From positions 124,001 through 188,000 of the forward strand of contig NZ_JACIJP010000003.1 of assembly GCF_014199435.1 (NCBI RefSeq): a stretch of 64,000 nucleotides of DNA. Reading direction: 5' to 3'. Below are positions 1 to 8,330 of this stretch, one piece after another (the stretch's first letter is position 1; the number at the start of each line of letters is the position of its first letter). This DNA comes from Sphingobium subterraneum (lineage in GTDB: Bacteria; Pseudomonadota; Alphaproteobacteria; Sphingomonadales; Sphingomonadaceae). Below the pieces are notes generated by a model, which saw nothing but the letters and a program-made list of their open reading frames with translations, did no database searches and was not told where the DNA came from. Both the position numbers and the translations under genes were made by a program.

Positions 1-657
1 CGCATGTGGATGCACAACAATTTCCTGATCGACCGGTCAGGCAAGATGAGCAAGTCGTCGGGCGAATTCCTGCGCGTCCAGTTGCTCATCGACCGGGGTT
101 TCCACCCCCTCGCCTACCGCATGCTCTGCCTTCAGGCGCATTATCGCAGCGAGCTGGAGTTCAGCTGGGACAATCTCGCCGCCGCGCTGACCCGGTTGAA
201 GCGGATGGTGATGGCGGTCCGCGCCCTCCAGTCCCGTCATGCTGAACTCGTTTCAGCATCTTTCGTGCCCGAAGTCCCTGCAATCTCCTCGTTGCTGGAC
301 AGTTTCGACAAAGCGGTCGTTGACGACCTCAACACCGCTGTCGGGCTGACATTGCTGGAATCGCTCATCGGGTTGAAGAAGGTCGATCTCGGCCAACAAC
401 TGACAGCCATCGCCGCGATGGACGCCGTTCTTGGCCTCAACCTCCCGACCCTCTCCCGCCAAGATCTGCGCATCCGGCCCAAATCAGCCATGCTGACCGA
501 AGCGGACATCGAAGCCGCGCTCGACGAGCGGCAGCAGGCTCGCGCCGCCAAGGACTTCGCCACGTCCGATGCGATCCGCGATCGCCTCACGGCACAGGGC
601 GTCGAGGTGATGGACGGCGACCCGCTCCGCTGGGAATGGTCCGTCCAGACCGACTAA
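1..657 (+). CDS. cysS: Cysteine--tRNA ligase, C-terminal part (5' end outside window)
   Basis: Charges tRNA-Cys with cysteine in the cytoplasm. The reading frame is open from base 1 and shows the class I synthetase signature GKMSKSSGEF about 15 residues in, followed by the helical anticodon-binding region and a C-terminal DALR-like segment (DIEAALDERQQARAAKDFATSDAIRDRL, where the ARAAKDFATSD stretch is typical of CysRS). The Rossmann fold, the zinc ligands and the HIGH motif lie upstream of the window. A short palindromic repeat is translated in frame near base 239-259, adding the peptide HAELVSASF to a loop of the helical domain. Identity is secure; the N-terminus cannot be judged. Confidence 0.95.
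   Translation, partial: RMWMHNNFLIDRSGKMSKSSGEFLRVQLLIDRGFHPLAYRMLCLQAHYRSELEFSWDNLAAALTRLKRMVMAVRALQSRHAELVSASFVPEVPAISSLLDSFDKAVVDDLNTAVGLTLLESLIGLKKVDLGQQLTAIAAMDAVLGLNLPTLSRQDLRIRPKSAMLTEADIEAALDERQQARAAKDFATSDAIRDRLTAQGVEVMDGDPLRWEWSVQTD
236..260. repeat. Short palindromic (REP-like) repeat inside cysS
   Basis: Arms ATGCTGAA (239-246) and TTCAGCAT (252-259) flank a 5-base loop. Read on the minus strand this is GATGCTGAA..TTCAGCATGAC, a type of dispersed repeat I recall as common in sphingomonad genomes, usually between genes. Here it is in frame in cysS and encodes HAELVSAS. Copy number cannot be assessed from this window; I saw no second copy of this variant. Confidence 0.6.
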
Positions 658-679
658 CCTTTCCGAACGTGATGCACAC

Positions 680-707
680 AAAAAGGCCGGTGCACTTGGC
701 ACCGGCC
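680..707 (-). terminator. Rho-independent terminator of glnK-amtB
   Basis: A perfect 9-bp stem GGCCGGTGC (685-693) / GCACCGGCC (699-707) with a 5-base loop is preceded on the plus strand by an A run. On the minus strand this becomes a stem followed by a U tract, the intrinsic terminator form, about 75 bases after the amtB stop. It also separates amtB from the convergent cysS. Confidence 0.8.
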
Positions 708-780
708 CAGGAGCGTTCGCAGGAGGAACAATGTGAGGGAGGCGACTCGGCTTTTTCTCGCCGGGCCGCCGCCCAATCTC

Positions 781-2205
781 TCAATAATTGTAAGCGCGTT
801 CGCCGTGGCTGGACAGGTCCAGACCCTGCAACTCATCGTCCGCCGAGGGCCGCAGGCCGATCGTCTTGTCGATGATGAAGTACAGCACGGCCGAACCAAC
901 ACCCGACCACACGAGCGTAACCAGCACCGCCTTGATCTGCGTGATGACCTGCGCGCCCATGTCATAGGCGCCGACGCCCGCCGGGAAGACGGTGTAGTCG
1001 AAGAAGCCCTGGCCGCCGAGCGCCGGGTCCGCGACGATGCCGGTGCCGATCGCGCCAATGATGCCGCCAATGCAGTGCACACCGAACACGTCGAGGCTGT
1101 CGTCATAGCCGAGCGCGCTCTTCACCTTGGTGACGAAGAGGTAGCAGATCGGCGACACGACGAAACCAAGCACGATCGAGGTCATCGGAGCCGCAAAGCC
1201 CGATGCCGGAGTGATCGCGACCAGACCAGCCACTGCACCGGTGCATGCACCCAGCAACGAAGCCTTGCCGTGGTGGAACTGTTCGACCAGCGCCCAGGCG
1301 ACCGCGGCGGCTGCCGTGGCAACGAAAGTGTTGATGAACGCCACGCCCGTTACCGCGTTGGCTTCGAGGTTGGAACCGGCGTTGAAACCGAACCAGCCGA
1401 CCCACAGCAGGCTGGCGCCGATCATGGTCATCGTCAGCGAGTGCGGAGCCATCGGTTCCTTGGGGAAGCCGATACGCTTGCCGATCATGACGCAGCCCAC
1501 GAGGCCCGCGATACCGGCGTTGATGTGCACCACGGTGCCGCCAGCGAAGTCAAGAGCGCCCATGCCCCAGAGATAGCCGTAGTCGGTCGGCGCATCCGCC
1601 AGGAAGTCGGGGCCCGCCCAGTACCACACCATGTGTGCGATCGGGAAGTAGACGATCGTCAGCCATGCCACCACGAACACAATCAGCGCCGAGAATTTCA
1701 CGCGCTCCGCGAACGCACCGACGATCAGCGCCGGCGTGATGCAGGCGAAGGTCATCTGGAAAATCACGAACACGAATTCGGGCAGATAGACGTTATTGCT
1801 GAACGTCGCGGCATAAGTTGTGCCGGAAACGCCCATGAGGAACGCCTTGGAGAAGCCGCCGACAAACGGGCTGCCGCTGGTAAAGGCCATGGAATAGCCC
1901 CAGCAGCACCACACGAGCGCGGCAACGGACACGATCATGAACACCTGCATCAGCACGCTGAGCATGTTCTTGGTGCGGACGAGGCCGCCGTAAAACAGAG
2001 CGAGTGCCGGGATGGACATCATCAGCACCAGGACCGACGAAACGAGCATCCAGGACACGTCGCCCTTGTTGACCATCGTCGCCATCTGTTCGACTGTCGG
2101 AGCCTTTATCGGGCCGGCAGCCTGTGCCCATGCGGGCGCAGCGGTAAGCAGGGAAGCGCCAATGGCCCCCATCGCGCCGCCAAGTTTCTTGGAAAACGTC
2201 ATCAT
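781..2205 (-). CDS. amtB: Ammonium transporter, AmtB family
   Basis: Inner-membrane ammonium channel with 11 predicted transmembrane helices, 474 aa. It begins with a cleavable signal peptide ending near PAWAQA, as in many Amt proteins, followed by family stretches such as FYGGLVR, GTVVHINAG and GFAAPMTSI. I chose the ATG at 2205 because a G-rich Shine-Dalgarno (GGGGGG) lies just upstream, although the frame stays open further 5' through glnK. It follows glnK by 10 bases in one transcription unit, the standard pairing in which GlnK binds and blocks AmtB when nitrogen is plentiful. The sigma-54 promoter upstream of glnK should serve both genes. Confidence 0.95.
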   Translation of the reverse strand: MMTFSKKLGGAMGAIGASLLTAAPAWAQAAGPIKAPTVEQMATMVNKGDVSWMLVSSVLVLMMSIPALALFYGGLVRTKNMLSVLMQVFMIVSVAALVWCCWGYSMAFTSGSPFVGGFSKAFLMGVSGTTYAATFSNNVYLPEFVFVIFQMTFACITPALIVGAFAERVKFSALIVFVVAWLTIVYFPIAHMVWYWAGPDFLADAPTDYGYLWGMGALDFAGGTVVHINAGIAGLVGCVMIGKRIGFPKEPMAPHSLTMTMIGASLLWVGWFGFNAGSNLEANAVTGVAFINTFVATAAAAVAWALVEQFHHGKASLLGACTGAVAGLVAITPASGFAAPMTSIVLGFVVSPICYLFVTKVKSALGYDDSLDVFGVHCIGGIIGAIGTGIVADPALGGQGFFDYTVFPAGVGAYDMGAQVITQIKAVLVTLVWSGVGSAVLYFIIDKTIGLRPSADDELQGLDLSSHGERAYNY

Positions 2206-2215
2206 TCCCCCCTTC

Positions 2216-2554
2216 TTAGAGCGCGGTTTCGCCGGTTTCGCCGGTGCGGATACGCACGGCCTGACCGACATCCAGAACGAAAATCTTGCCGTCGCCGATC
2301 GCGCCGCTGTTGGCGGCCTGCTGCGCGGCTTCGACGACACGAGGAGCGAGGGCGTCGTCGCAGACGACCTCAATCTTGATCTTGGGAACCATGTTGGTGC
2401 TGTATTCGGCACCGCGATAGATTTCGGTCTGGCCCTTCTGGCGGCCAAAGCCCTTTACTTCCGTCACCGTCATGCCCGCAACGCCGAGCGAGGAAAGAGC
2501 CTCGCGGACATCGTCCAGCTTGAACGGTTTGATGATAGCCATGATGAGTTTCAT
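2216..2554 (-). CDS. glnK: Nitrogen regulatory protein P-II
   Basis: A 112-aa trimeric PII signalling protein. It carries the T-loop with the uridylylation site Tyr51 (EIYRGAEY) and the C-terminal GDGKIFV stretch that binds ATP/ADP and 2-oxoglutarate. By family knowledge it senses nitrogen and carbon status through GlnD-dependent uridylylation and regulates AmtB and NtrB. I name it glnK rather than glnB because it is co-transcribed with amtB and has a sigma-54 promoter; sequence alone separates the paralogues poorly. Full family length, no abnormalities. Confidence 0.93.
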   Translation of the reverse strand: MKLIMAIIKPFKLDDVREALSSLGVAGMTVTEVKGFGRQKGQTEIYRGAEYSTNMVPKIKIEVVCDDALAPRVVEAAQQAANSGAIGDGKIFVLDVGQAVRIRTGETGETAL

Positions 2555-2587
2555 GTCGCCCCCTTTTCTGGTGTGCAGGCGAAATGA

Positions 2588-2603
2588 TGCAAAAGCCGTG
2601 CCA
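2588..2603 (-). promoter_or_regulatory. Sigma-54 (RpoN) -24/-12 promoter of glnK-amtB
   Basis: Read on the minus strand the site is TGGCAC-GGCTT-TTGCA, an exact match to the consensus TGGCAC-N5-TTGCA with GG at -24 and GC at -12 correctly spaced. The predicted start of transcription is near 2578, giving a leader of about 24 bases to the glnK ATG at 2554. Confidence 0.85.
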
Positions 2604-2685
2604 ATTTCCTAACGACCGGTTAACGGGGCCTTCAACCTGTCCTCAGAACGGCTGGCCGCCGATTCTTTGTGCAACGCGGCGAATC

Positions 2686-2702
2686 TGCACGTTTTTTGTG
2701 CA
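2686..2702. promoter_or_regulatory. Probable NtrC enhancer site
   Basis: The 17-bp element TGCAC-N7-GTGCA has the arm sequence and spacing of the NtrC consensus (TGCACC-N5-GGTGCA), differing only at the inner C and G of the half-sites. Its centre is about 116 bp upstream of the predicted sigma-54 start, a normal enhancer distance. It sits in the few bases between the rsmD stop codon and the glnK leader. A further half-site (GTGCA at 2669-2673) lies 13 bp away. Confidence 0.65.
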
Positions 2703-2704
2703 GG

Positions 2705-3244
2705 TCAGCTTTCCGCACGCAGAATGTGGATGCGCGCCTTACCGATGTCGCGCACGACATCCAGCGCAAAGCCTTTTACTTCAATATCCTCGCGGCGGTC
2801 TGTCTCGATGCTGACCCAGCTATGCGGCCCGATCCAGCCCAGCCGCGCCAGCTTGTCCAGCGCGACGGCTCCCGCGCCCGTGCCATAAGGCGGGTCCATC
2901 ATCACCAGATCAAGCGGCGCGGGTGCACTTCCCAGAGCCAACACTGAAGTCGCCCGGATGTCCGGTTTCACGCCCAGCTTTTCCGCATTGACCCGCAACG
3001 CGTCCGTTGCGGCGCGATCCTGTTCGACGAAGATACAGCTGGCCGCGCCGCGCGAAAGCGCCTCCAGCCCCAGAGCGCCCGATCCCGCGAACAGGTCGGC
3101 GACCGCCAGCCCTTCGAAGCTGCCGAGACGGCTCGTCAGCATCGAAAACAGCGCTTCGCGCGTGCGATCGGCGGTCGGCCGTGTCGTATCCCCCTTGGGC
3201 GCGACCAGCGGGCGCCCGCGCCATGTCCCCGCGATGATCCGCAT
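2705..3244 (-). CDS. rsmD: 16S rRNA (guanine(966)-N2)-methyltransferase
   Basis: A 179-aa SAM-dependent methyltransferase that modifies G966 of 16S rRNA during 30S assembly. It shows the family opening MRIIAGTWRGRPL, the SAM-binding motif DLFAGSGALGLEALSRGA and the catalytic N-methyltransferase motif DPPYG. The start ATG shares one base with the stop of the upstream pseudouridine synthase gene (TGATG), so the two are translationally linked RNA-modification genes. Confidence 0.93.
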   Translation of the reverse strand: MRIIAGTWRGRPLVAPKGDTTRPTADRTREALFSMLTSRLGSFEGLAVADLFAGSGALGLEALSRGAASCIFVEQDRAATDALRVNAEKLGVKPDIRATSVLALGSAPAPLDLVMMDPPYGTGAGAVALDKLARLGWIGPHSWVSIETDRREDIEVKGFALDVVRDIGKARIHILRAES

Positions 3245-4368
3245 CAGTCGCCCCGCTGCTTCAGCGATTTGCGGAACAGTTCCAGCTCATGCTGGCGCAC
3301 CTCGACCACCGCCCCGGGTGGCAGATCGCCAAGTTCGAAGATCCCGTACCGCGTGCGGATCAGCCGGTTGACCTTCAGTCCCAGATGTTCGAGCACGCGC
3401 CGCACTTCGCGGTTCTTGCCTTCGGTGAGGGTCATCTCGATCCACTGGTTGCGGCCGGTGCGACGTTCCAGATTGGCGTCGATGCGCCCATAGCGGATGC
3501 CCTCGACCTCCACGCCCATCATCAGTTCCTCGAGCTGCGTCTGGCTGACTTCGCCGAACGCGCGCGCGCGATAGGACCGCTCGACCCCGGTGGAGGGGAG
3601 CTCCATCTGCCGCTTCAACCCGCCATCCGTGGTGAGCAGCAGCAACCCTTCGGTGTTCATGTCGAGGCGCCCGACCGGCATGACGCGCGGCAGATCGGCG
3701 GGCAGCCGATCGTAGATTGTCGGCCGTCCGGCCGGATCCCGCTCGGTCGTCAGATAGCCCGGCGGCTTGTGGAACAGGAACAGCCGCGCCTCTTCCGGTT
3801 CCGCGACCAGATTGCCGTCGACCGTCACCCCCGCGAGCGAGGACAGCAGGGTCGCGGGCGTATCGATCAGTGCGCCAGCGAGCGCCACCCGACCCTCGGC
3901 AATCATCCGCTCCACCTCACGGCGTGAAGCGACCCCGGCGCGCGCGAGCAGCTTGGCTATCCGTTGCGGCCCTTCGCCGCTCACGGCACCGGCACGGGCG
4001 GGATGCGGATTGGTAACGGGTTTTTGCGGTGCATGCGCGCGCGGTTTACGGACCATGCGTGGCGGGCGCTCCCCCATAGCGGCGGCGGAGCCCTGCGGTC
4101 GTCGGCCTTCTAACGGGGGTTTGGCGCCCCCCGCCGCGGTCCGCCCGCGTGCCCTCTCTCCATTGGGCGTGTTGCCTTTCGCCTTGTTATCCGGCGCTTT
4201 TCGCACCGGACGGGCCATCGCAACCCCCCAGGCATCGGACGCCTTCTGGTCTTCACTTTTCGCGCGCGACGGACGCTTGCCGTCCTCCCGCGCGGGGCGA
4301 CGGTCATCGGGCTTGCCGAATGGCTTTCTGGGCTTGCGGGGCGGCGGCATTCTCCGCCCATGCATCAC
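3244..4368 (-). CDS. rluB: RluB-family rRNA pseudouridine synthase with long basic N-terminal tail
   Basis: Isomerises uridine to pseudouridine, probably in 23S rRNA helix 90 as for RluB; RsuA/RluE relatives are possible alternatives. An S4 RNA-binding domain (residues about 134-180) is followed by the RsuA-type catalytic domain with PVGRLDMNTEGLLLLT, Asp236 being the expected catalytic residue, and KNREVRRVLEHLG. The first 130 residues are low-complexity and rich in Lys, Arg, Pro and Gly, a tail often seen in alphaproteobacterial members. It overlaps rsmD by one base. The start is the first of two consecutive ATGs and is not fixed precisely. Confidence 0.85.
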   Translation of the reverse strand: MMHGRRMPPPRKPRKPFGKPDDRRPAREDGKRPSRAKSEDQKASDAWGVAMARPVRKAPDNKAKGNTPNGERARGRTAAGGAKPPLEGRRPQGSAAAMGERPPRMVRKPRAHAPQKPVTNPHPARAGAVSGEGPQRIAKLLARAGVASRREVERMIAEGRVALAGALIDTPATLLSSLAGVTVDGNLVAEPEEARLFLFHKPPGYLTTERDPAGRPTIYDRLPADLPRVMPVGRLDMNTEGLLLLTTDGGLKRQMELPSTGVERSYRARAFGEVSQTQLEELMMGVEVEGIRYGRIDANLERRTGRNQWIEMTLTEGKNREVRRVLEHLGLKVNRLIRTRYGIFELGDLPPGAVVEVRQHELELFRKSLKQRGD

Positions 4369-4463
4369 TTGCCGATGTTAAGCAACCGGCGGACGCCACC
4401 GGGACTAGCCAGTGCGGAGATTTGCGCTAGAACCGCAACAACACTGTCGCGAGGGGACATCAT

Positions 4464-6140
4464 TTGGCACGTCAGGAAGAAGCGCCCGGTCGTGGCTGGG
4501 GAAGCCGCATACGGCATCTGGCGGGGTCGCTGAACAACCGCAAGACGGGGTATATGACCCTGTTCGGATTTTCATCGGGCCTGCCTTATGCGCTGCTGCT
4601 CGGCACGCTGACCGCATGGCTGACGGATGCCAAGGTCGATCTGGAAACCATGGGCGTTATTTCGCTCATCGGCCTGGCCTACGCGTTCAAGTTTTTGTGG
4701 TCGCCGATGCTCGACCGGCTGTCGATCCCCGGTCTGGTGCGGATCGGGCGGCGCAAGCAATGGATCGTGTCGGCGCAGATCCTGCTGGGCATCATGCTGA
4801 TCGGTATGGCGCAGATGGACCCCAATGCGGCGATCGGCCTGTTTTCGCTGTTCGCCGGGGTCGGAGCGCTGGCGTCGGCTACGCAGGACGTGGTCATCGA
4901 TGCGTGGCGCGTGGATGTGGCGGACGAGGAAGCCACGCTCGATACGCTCTCCACCGTGTTCCAGCTCGGCTATCGCGCGGCGGTGCTGGTGGGCGGCGCG
5001 CTCTCGCTGTTCATGGCGGACGCTTGGGGGTGGATGCCGGTCTACACGCTGATGGGCGTTATCCTGCTGGTCGTCGGTTTCGCCAGCCTCTTCGCGCCCG
5101 ACAGTGAAGCCGCCGCCGTTGTGGCGGGCGCGCCCGAAGTGCTGCGCCAGCCCGGCCAGCTCAACCCGAAAATCCGCGCGGCGGCGCTGGGGCTGGTTGG
5201 CACCTTCTGGGCCGTTTCGCTCGGCATCGTATTCTACTACATGATCGCCTCGCTCGCGCTCGACAAGGCGGACCGGCCGGACTCGGCATCGTTCATCAAG
5301 GTGCAGGGGCCGATCATCGTGCTGGCGACGGTGGTCATCCCGGCGATCATCGCCGCCGTGCTGGCGCGAATGCAAGCGAACGGCCGCCATGTCCTCGACC
5401 ATCCCGAACCCGCCCGCACTCTCGCAGACCGCGCGATGGACCATGGCTATCGCGCCCTGATCCTGCCGTTGATCGATATCATGGGGCGGCTTGGCTGGGC
5501 CGCTGTGCTGGTGCTCGCCCTCGTACTGTCCTACCGCCTGACTGACACGATCTGGGGCTCCTTCGCGTCGCCCTTCTATCTGGACGAATTGGGTTACACC
5601 AAGAGCGAGATGGCGGTCGCGTCGAAGTTTTTCGGCGTCGGCGCGCTAATGCTGGGGGTCGCCTTGGGCGGCGTCATGATGGCAACGGTCGGCCGCATGG
5701 CGACGATGACGCTCGGCGCGATCACGGCGGCGCTCACCAACCTGCTTTATGCGGATCTCTCGACCGGAGGCACGGTGATGGCCGCGACGGCCCGTGCCAC
5801 GGGGTTCACCTGGGCGGTCGAACATTTCGGGGGGGACGAGCGCATGGCCAAGCTCATGCTGGCCATCGGCGGAGAGAATATCGCGGGCGGCCTCGCCGGC
5901 GCCGCGCTGGTCGCCTACCTCTCGTCCATTACGTCCAAAGGCTACAGCGCCGTCCAATATGCGCTGTTGTCCTCGCTTACCTTTCTGGTCGGCACGCTCG
6001 GGCGCGGTGCGCTGGGCAAGATGATCGAGACGCAGGGCTATTATGCCGTGTTCCTGTTCACCACCGCGCTGGGCGGGATCGCAGTCGTCCTCTGCGTACT
6101 GGAATGGATGCGCGGAAGCCGGGGGGAGCGGGCGGCCTGA
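4464..6140 (+). CDS. ampG: AmpG-like muropeptide permease (MFS)
   Basis: A 558-aa inner-membrane MFS protein of 12 to 14 helices resembling AmpG, which imports GlcNAc-anhMurNAc peptides for cell-wall recycling. Typical stretches are FGFSSGLPYALLLGTLTAWL, FKFLWSPMLDR, GRRKQWIV and ATQDVVIDAWRVD. The start is TTG at 4464, seven bases after the ribosome-binding site GAGGGG; no in-frame ATG lies upstream. There is an extra hydrophilic loop near residues 300-330. No ampC or ampR is nearby, so any link to beta-lactamase induction is not shown. The gene ends 3 bp from the convergent folC stop. Confidence 0.85.
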   Translation: MARQEEAPGRGWGSRIRHLAGSLNNRKTGYMTLFGFSSGLPYALLLGTLTAWLTDAKVDLETMGVISLIGLAYAFKFLWSPMLDRLSIPGLVRIGRRKQWIVSAQILLGIMLIGMAQMDPNAAIGLFSLFAGVGALASATQDVVIDAWRVDVADEEATLDTLSTVFQLGYRAAVLVGGALSLFMADAWGWMPVYTLMGVILLVVGFASLFAPDSEAAAVVAGAPEVLRQPGQLNPKIRAAALGLVGTFWAVSLGIVFYYMIASLALDKADRPDSASFIKVQGPIIVLATVVIPAIIAAVLARMQANGRHVLDHPEPARTLADRAMDHGYRALILPLIDIMGRLGWAAVLVLALVLSYRLTDTIWGSFASPFYLDELGYTKSEMAVASKFFGVGALMLGVALGGVMMATVGRMATMTLGAITAALTNLLYADLSTGGTVMAATARATGFTWAVEHFGGDERMAKLMLAIGGENIAGGLAGAALVAYLSSITSKGYSAVQYALLSSLTFLVGTLGRGALGKMIETQGYYAVFLFTTALGGIAVVLCVLEWMRGSRGERAA

Positions 6141-6143
6141 CGA

Positions 6144-7466
6144 TCAGTCGGGCAACTGCTCGTTAAGGGCAAGGATCTGCCCTGCAAGATACAACGATCC
6201 CGTGATCAGGAGCGGCCCATTGTCGCCACGCGCGCCAATCGCACGCGCCGCCGAGCCAATATCGTCATGCGCATGGCCCTCGACGCCCAACGCCCGCATC
6301 CATGCCACAATGTCCGCCGGTGCGTGGCACGCGTGGCCATCGATCGGAACGGCGTGGACGTGGCCGATATAAGGGCGCAGCGCCGCAACGAAGCCCGCCA
6401 TGTCCTTGTTGGCCAGCATGCCGATCAAGACGGTCAGTGTTCCCTCGCCGACCTGCTCCTGCGCCATGAAATTCGCAAGCACCTCGCCTGCGGCGGGGTT
6501 ATGGCCCCCGTCGAGCCACACAGCGCGCCCTTCCGCGCCCAACGCACGAAGCAGCGGACCATCCTCCAGCCGTTGCAGGCGGGCAGGCCAGTGTGCCCAC
6601 AGCGGCGCGGCCTTGATCGCCGCCTCGCTCACCGGCACAACCCTCTGGTGGCGCAGCATCGCGATCGCCAGTGCGGCGTTCATCGGCTGATGTGCACCGG
6701 AAAGCCGGGGCAGCGGCGTCTCGATCCGGCCATGCTCGTCACGGTAATGGAGCCGCTCACGATAGACCACGGCGTCCCACGCATTGCCCATCGCAAGCCA
6801 CCGCGCGTCGACCTCCGCCGCCTTCGCCGCGATTACTCCGGCGACCTCGGGTTCATATTTCACGGTGACCAGCGGCACGCCCTGCTTGGCGATGCCGGCC
6901 TTTTCGGCTGCAATGGACTTTTCGGTGTTGCCCAGAAACGCCTGATGATCCAGCCCGAGATGCGTGATACCGCATACTGCTGGTCGCTCTATCACATTGG
7001 TCGCGTCGAGCCGTCCACCCAATCCCACTTCGATGATACAGGCGTCGGCGGGATGTTCGGCAAAGGCGAGAAAGGCGGCGGCCGTCGTCGCCTCGAAAAA
7101 GCTGGGGCCAATATCCGCAGCCGCGTCCAGAACCCGCTCCAGCGAGCTGGCCAGCAAAGCATCGCTAACCAACGCGCCGTTGATGCGGATCCGTTCATTG
7201 AAGCGCACCAGATGCGGTGATGTGTACACATGCACGCTTTTTCCGTCGGCTTCGAGCGCGGCGCGCAGAAACGCGCAAGTCGAACCTTTCCCGTTGGTTC
7301 CAGCGACATGAAACACCGGCGGCAGCGCCCGGTGCGGATTACCCAGCGCCACGAGCAGCCGCGTAATACGCTCCAGTCCCAATATGTCGGCGCCCGGCGA
7401 CAGGCTGGAGAGACGGTCAAGCTGCGCCTGCACGGCGGGATCGTCGGAAACGGCATGGTCGGCCAT
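6144..7466 (-). CDS. folC: Bifunctional folylpolyglutamate / dihydrofolate synthase
   Basis: Adds glutamate to dihydropteroate and to folates in an ATP-dependent Mur-ligase reaction in the cytoplasm. The 440-aa protein has the P-loop GTNGKGSTCAFL, the family stretch YTSPHLVRFNERIRING, and GITHLGLDHQAFLG. It is last in the trpFBA-accD-folC run, 12 bases after accD, an order widely conserved in alphaproteobacteria. Confidence 0.95.
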   Translation of the reverse strand: MADHAVSDDPAVQAQLDRLSSLSPGADILGLERITRLLVALGNPHRALPPVFHVAGTNGKGSTCAFLRAALEADGKSVHVYTSPHLVRFNERIRINGALVSDALLASSLERVLDAAADIGPSFFEATTAAAFLAFAEHPADACIIEVGLGGRLDATNVIERPAVCGITHLGLDHQAFLGNTEKSIAAEKAGIAKQGVPLVTVKYEPEVAGVIAAKAAEVDARWLAMGNAWDAVVYRERLHYRDEHGRIETPLPRLSGAHQPMNAALAIAMLRHQRVVPVSEAAIKAAPLWAHWPARLQRLEDGPLLRALGAEGRAVWLDGGHNPAAGEVLANFMAQEQVGEGTLTVLIGMLANKDMAGFVAALRPYIGHVHAVPIDGHACHAPADIVAWMRALGVEGHAHDDIGSAARAIGARGDNGPLLITGSLYLAGQILALNEQLPD

Positions 7467-7478
7467 GGCGCCCGCCGC

Positions 7479-8330
7479 CTATGCGGCGCGCTTGTGGCAC
7501 AGATAATCGATGACCTGGCCCAATGTCTCCCGAAGGTCACGGCGGTGCACGACCATGTCGATCATGCCATGCGCGAGCAGATATTCGGCGCGCTGAAACC
7601 CTTCGGGCAGCTTTTCGCGAATGGTGTTTTCGATCACGCGTTGCCCCGCAAAGCCGATCAGCGCGTTGGGCTCGGCGATCTGCACGTCGCCCAGCATCGC
7701 ATAGCTCGCTGTGACCCCGCCCGTCGTCGGATCGGTCAGCACCACGATATAGGGCAACCCGGCATCGTGCAATTTGCGGATCGCGACCGTCGCGCGCGGC
7801 ATCTGCATCAGCGAGAGAATTCCCTCCTGCATCCGCGCGCCCCCAGCAGCGGTGAAGATCACATAGGGGCATTTGTGGGTGATTGCCTCCTGCACGCCCT
7901 GCACGAACGCCGCCCCGACCGCGACACCCATCGACCCGCCCATATAAGCGAAATTCTGCACGCCGATGACGACCGGCACCTTGTTGAGCGTGCCGAATGC
8001 GGTGATCAGCGCATCATGATCGCCTGTCGCGGCGCGCGCCGCCTTGATGCGGTCGGCATATTTCTTGGTATCGCGAAATTTCAGCGGATCCTCACGCACC
8101 TGCGGCGTCGGCAGCAAACGAAAGCTGCCTTCGTCGAAGATTTGCCGGAAGCGGTCGGCCGGTCCGATGCGCCCATGATGGTCGCATTTGGGGCAGACGG
8201 ACTGGTTTTCTTCCCACTCCTTGGTGAACACCATCTGGCCGCAGCCCGGGCATTTGTGCCAGAGCGTATCGGCCGTTTCCTTCTTCGCGATAAACGGAAT
8301 TGCGTTGCGAACCCGGTTGATCCAGCTCAT
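7479..8330 (-). CDS. accD: Acetyl-CoA carboxylase carboxyltransferase subunit beta
   Basis: A 283-aa beta subunit of acetyl-CoA carboxylase carboxyltransferase, which makes malonyl-CoA for fatty acid synthesis. The N-terminal four-cysteine zinc finger is intact (Cys27, 30, 46, 49), followed by the crotonase-fold carboxyltransferase domain with GGARMQEG and [10 protein letters not shown]. Its ATG overlaps the trpA stop by 4 bases (ATGA), indicating translational coupling in the operon. Confidence 0.95.
   Translation of the reverse strand: MSWINRVRNAIPFIAKKETADTLWHKCPGCGQMVFTKEWEENQSVCPKCDHHGRIGPADRFRQIFDEGSFRLLPTPQVREDPLKFRDTKKYADRIKAARAATGDHDALITAFGTLNKVPVVIGVQNFAYMGGSMGVAVGAAFVQGVQEAITHKCPYVIFTAAGGARMQEGILSLMQMPRATVAIRKLHDAGLPYIVVLTDPTTGGVTASYAMLGDVQIAEPNALIGFAGQRVIENTIREKLPEGFQRAEYLLAHGMIDMVVHRRDLRETLGQVIDYLCHKRAA

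Noticed and set aside
733-2379. A 548-codon open frame antisense to amtB-glnK, preceded by AGGAGG and GTG
   Set aside because: Despite the good Shine-Dalgarno, the product is rich in His, Arg and Asp with no family likeness, as expected for the reverse frame of a GC-rich membrane-protein gene; amtB and glnK are certain.
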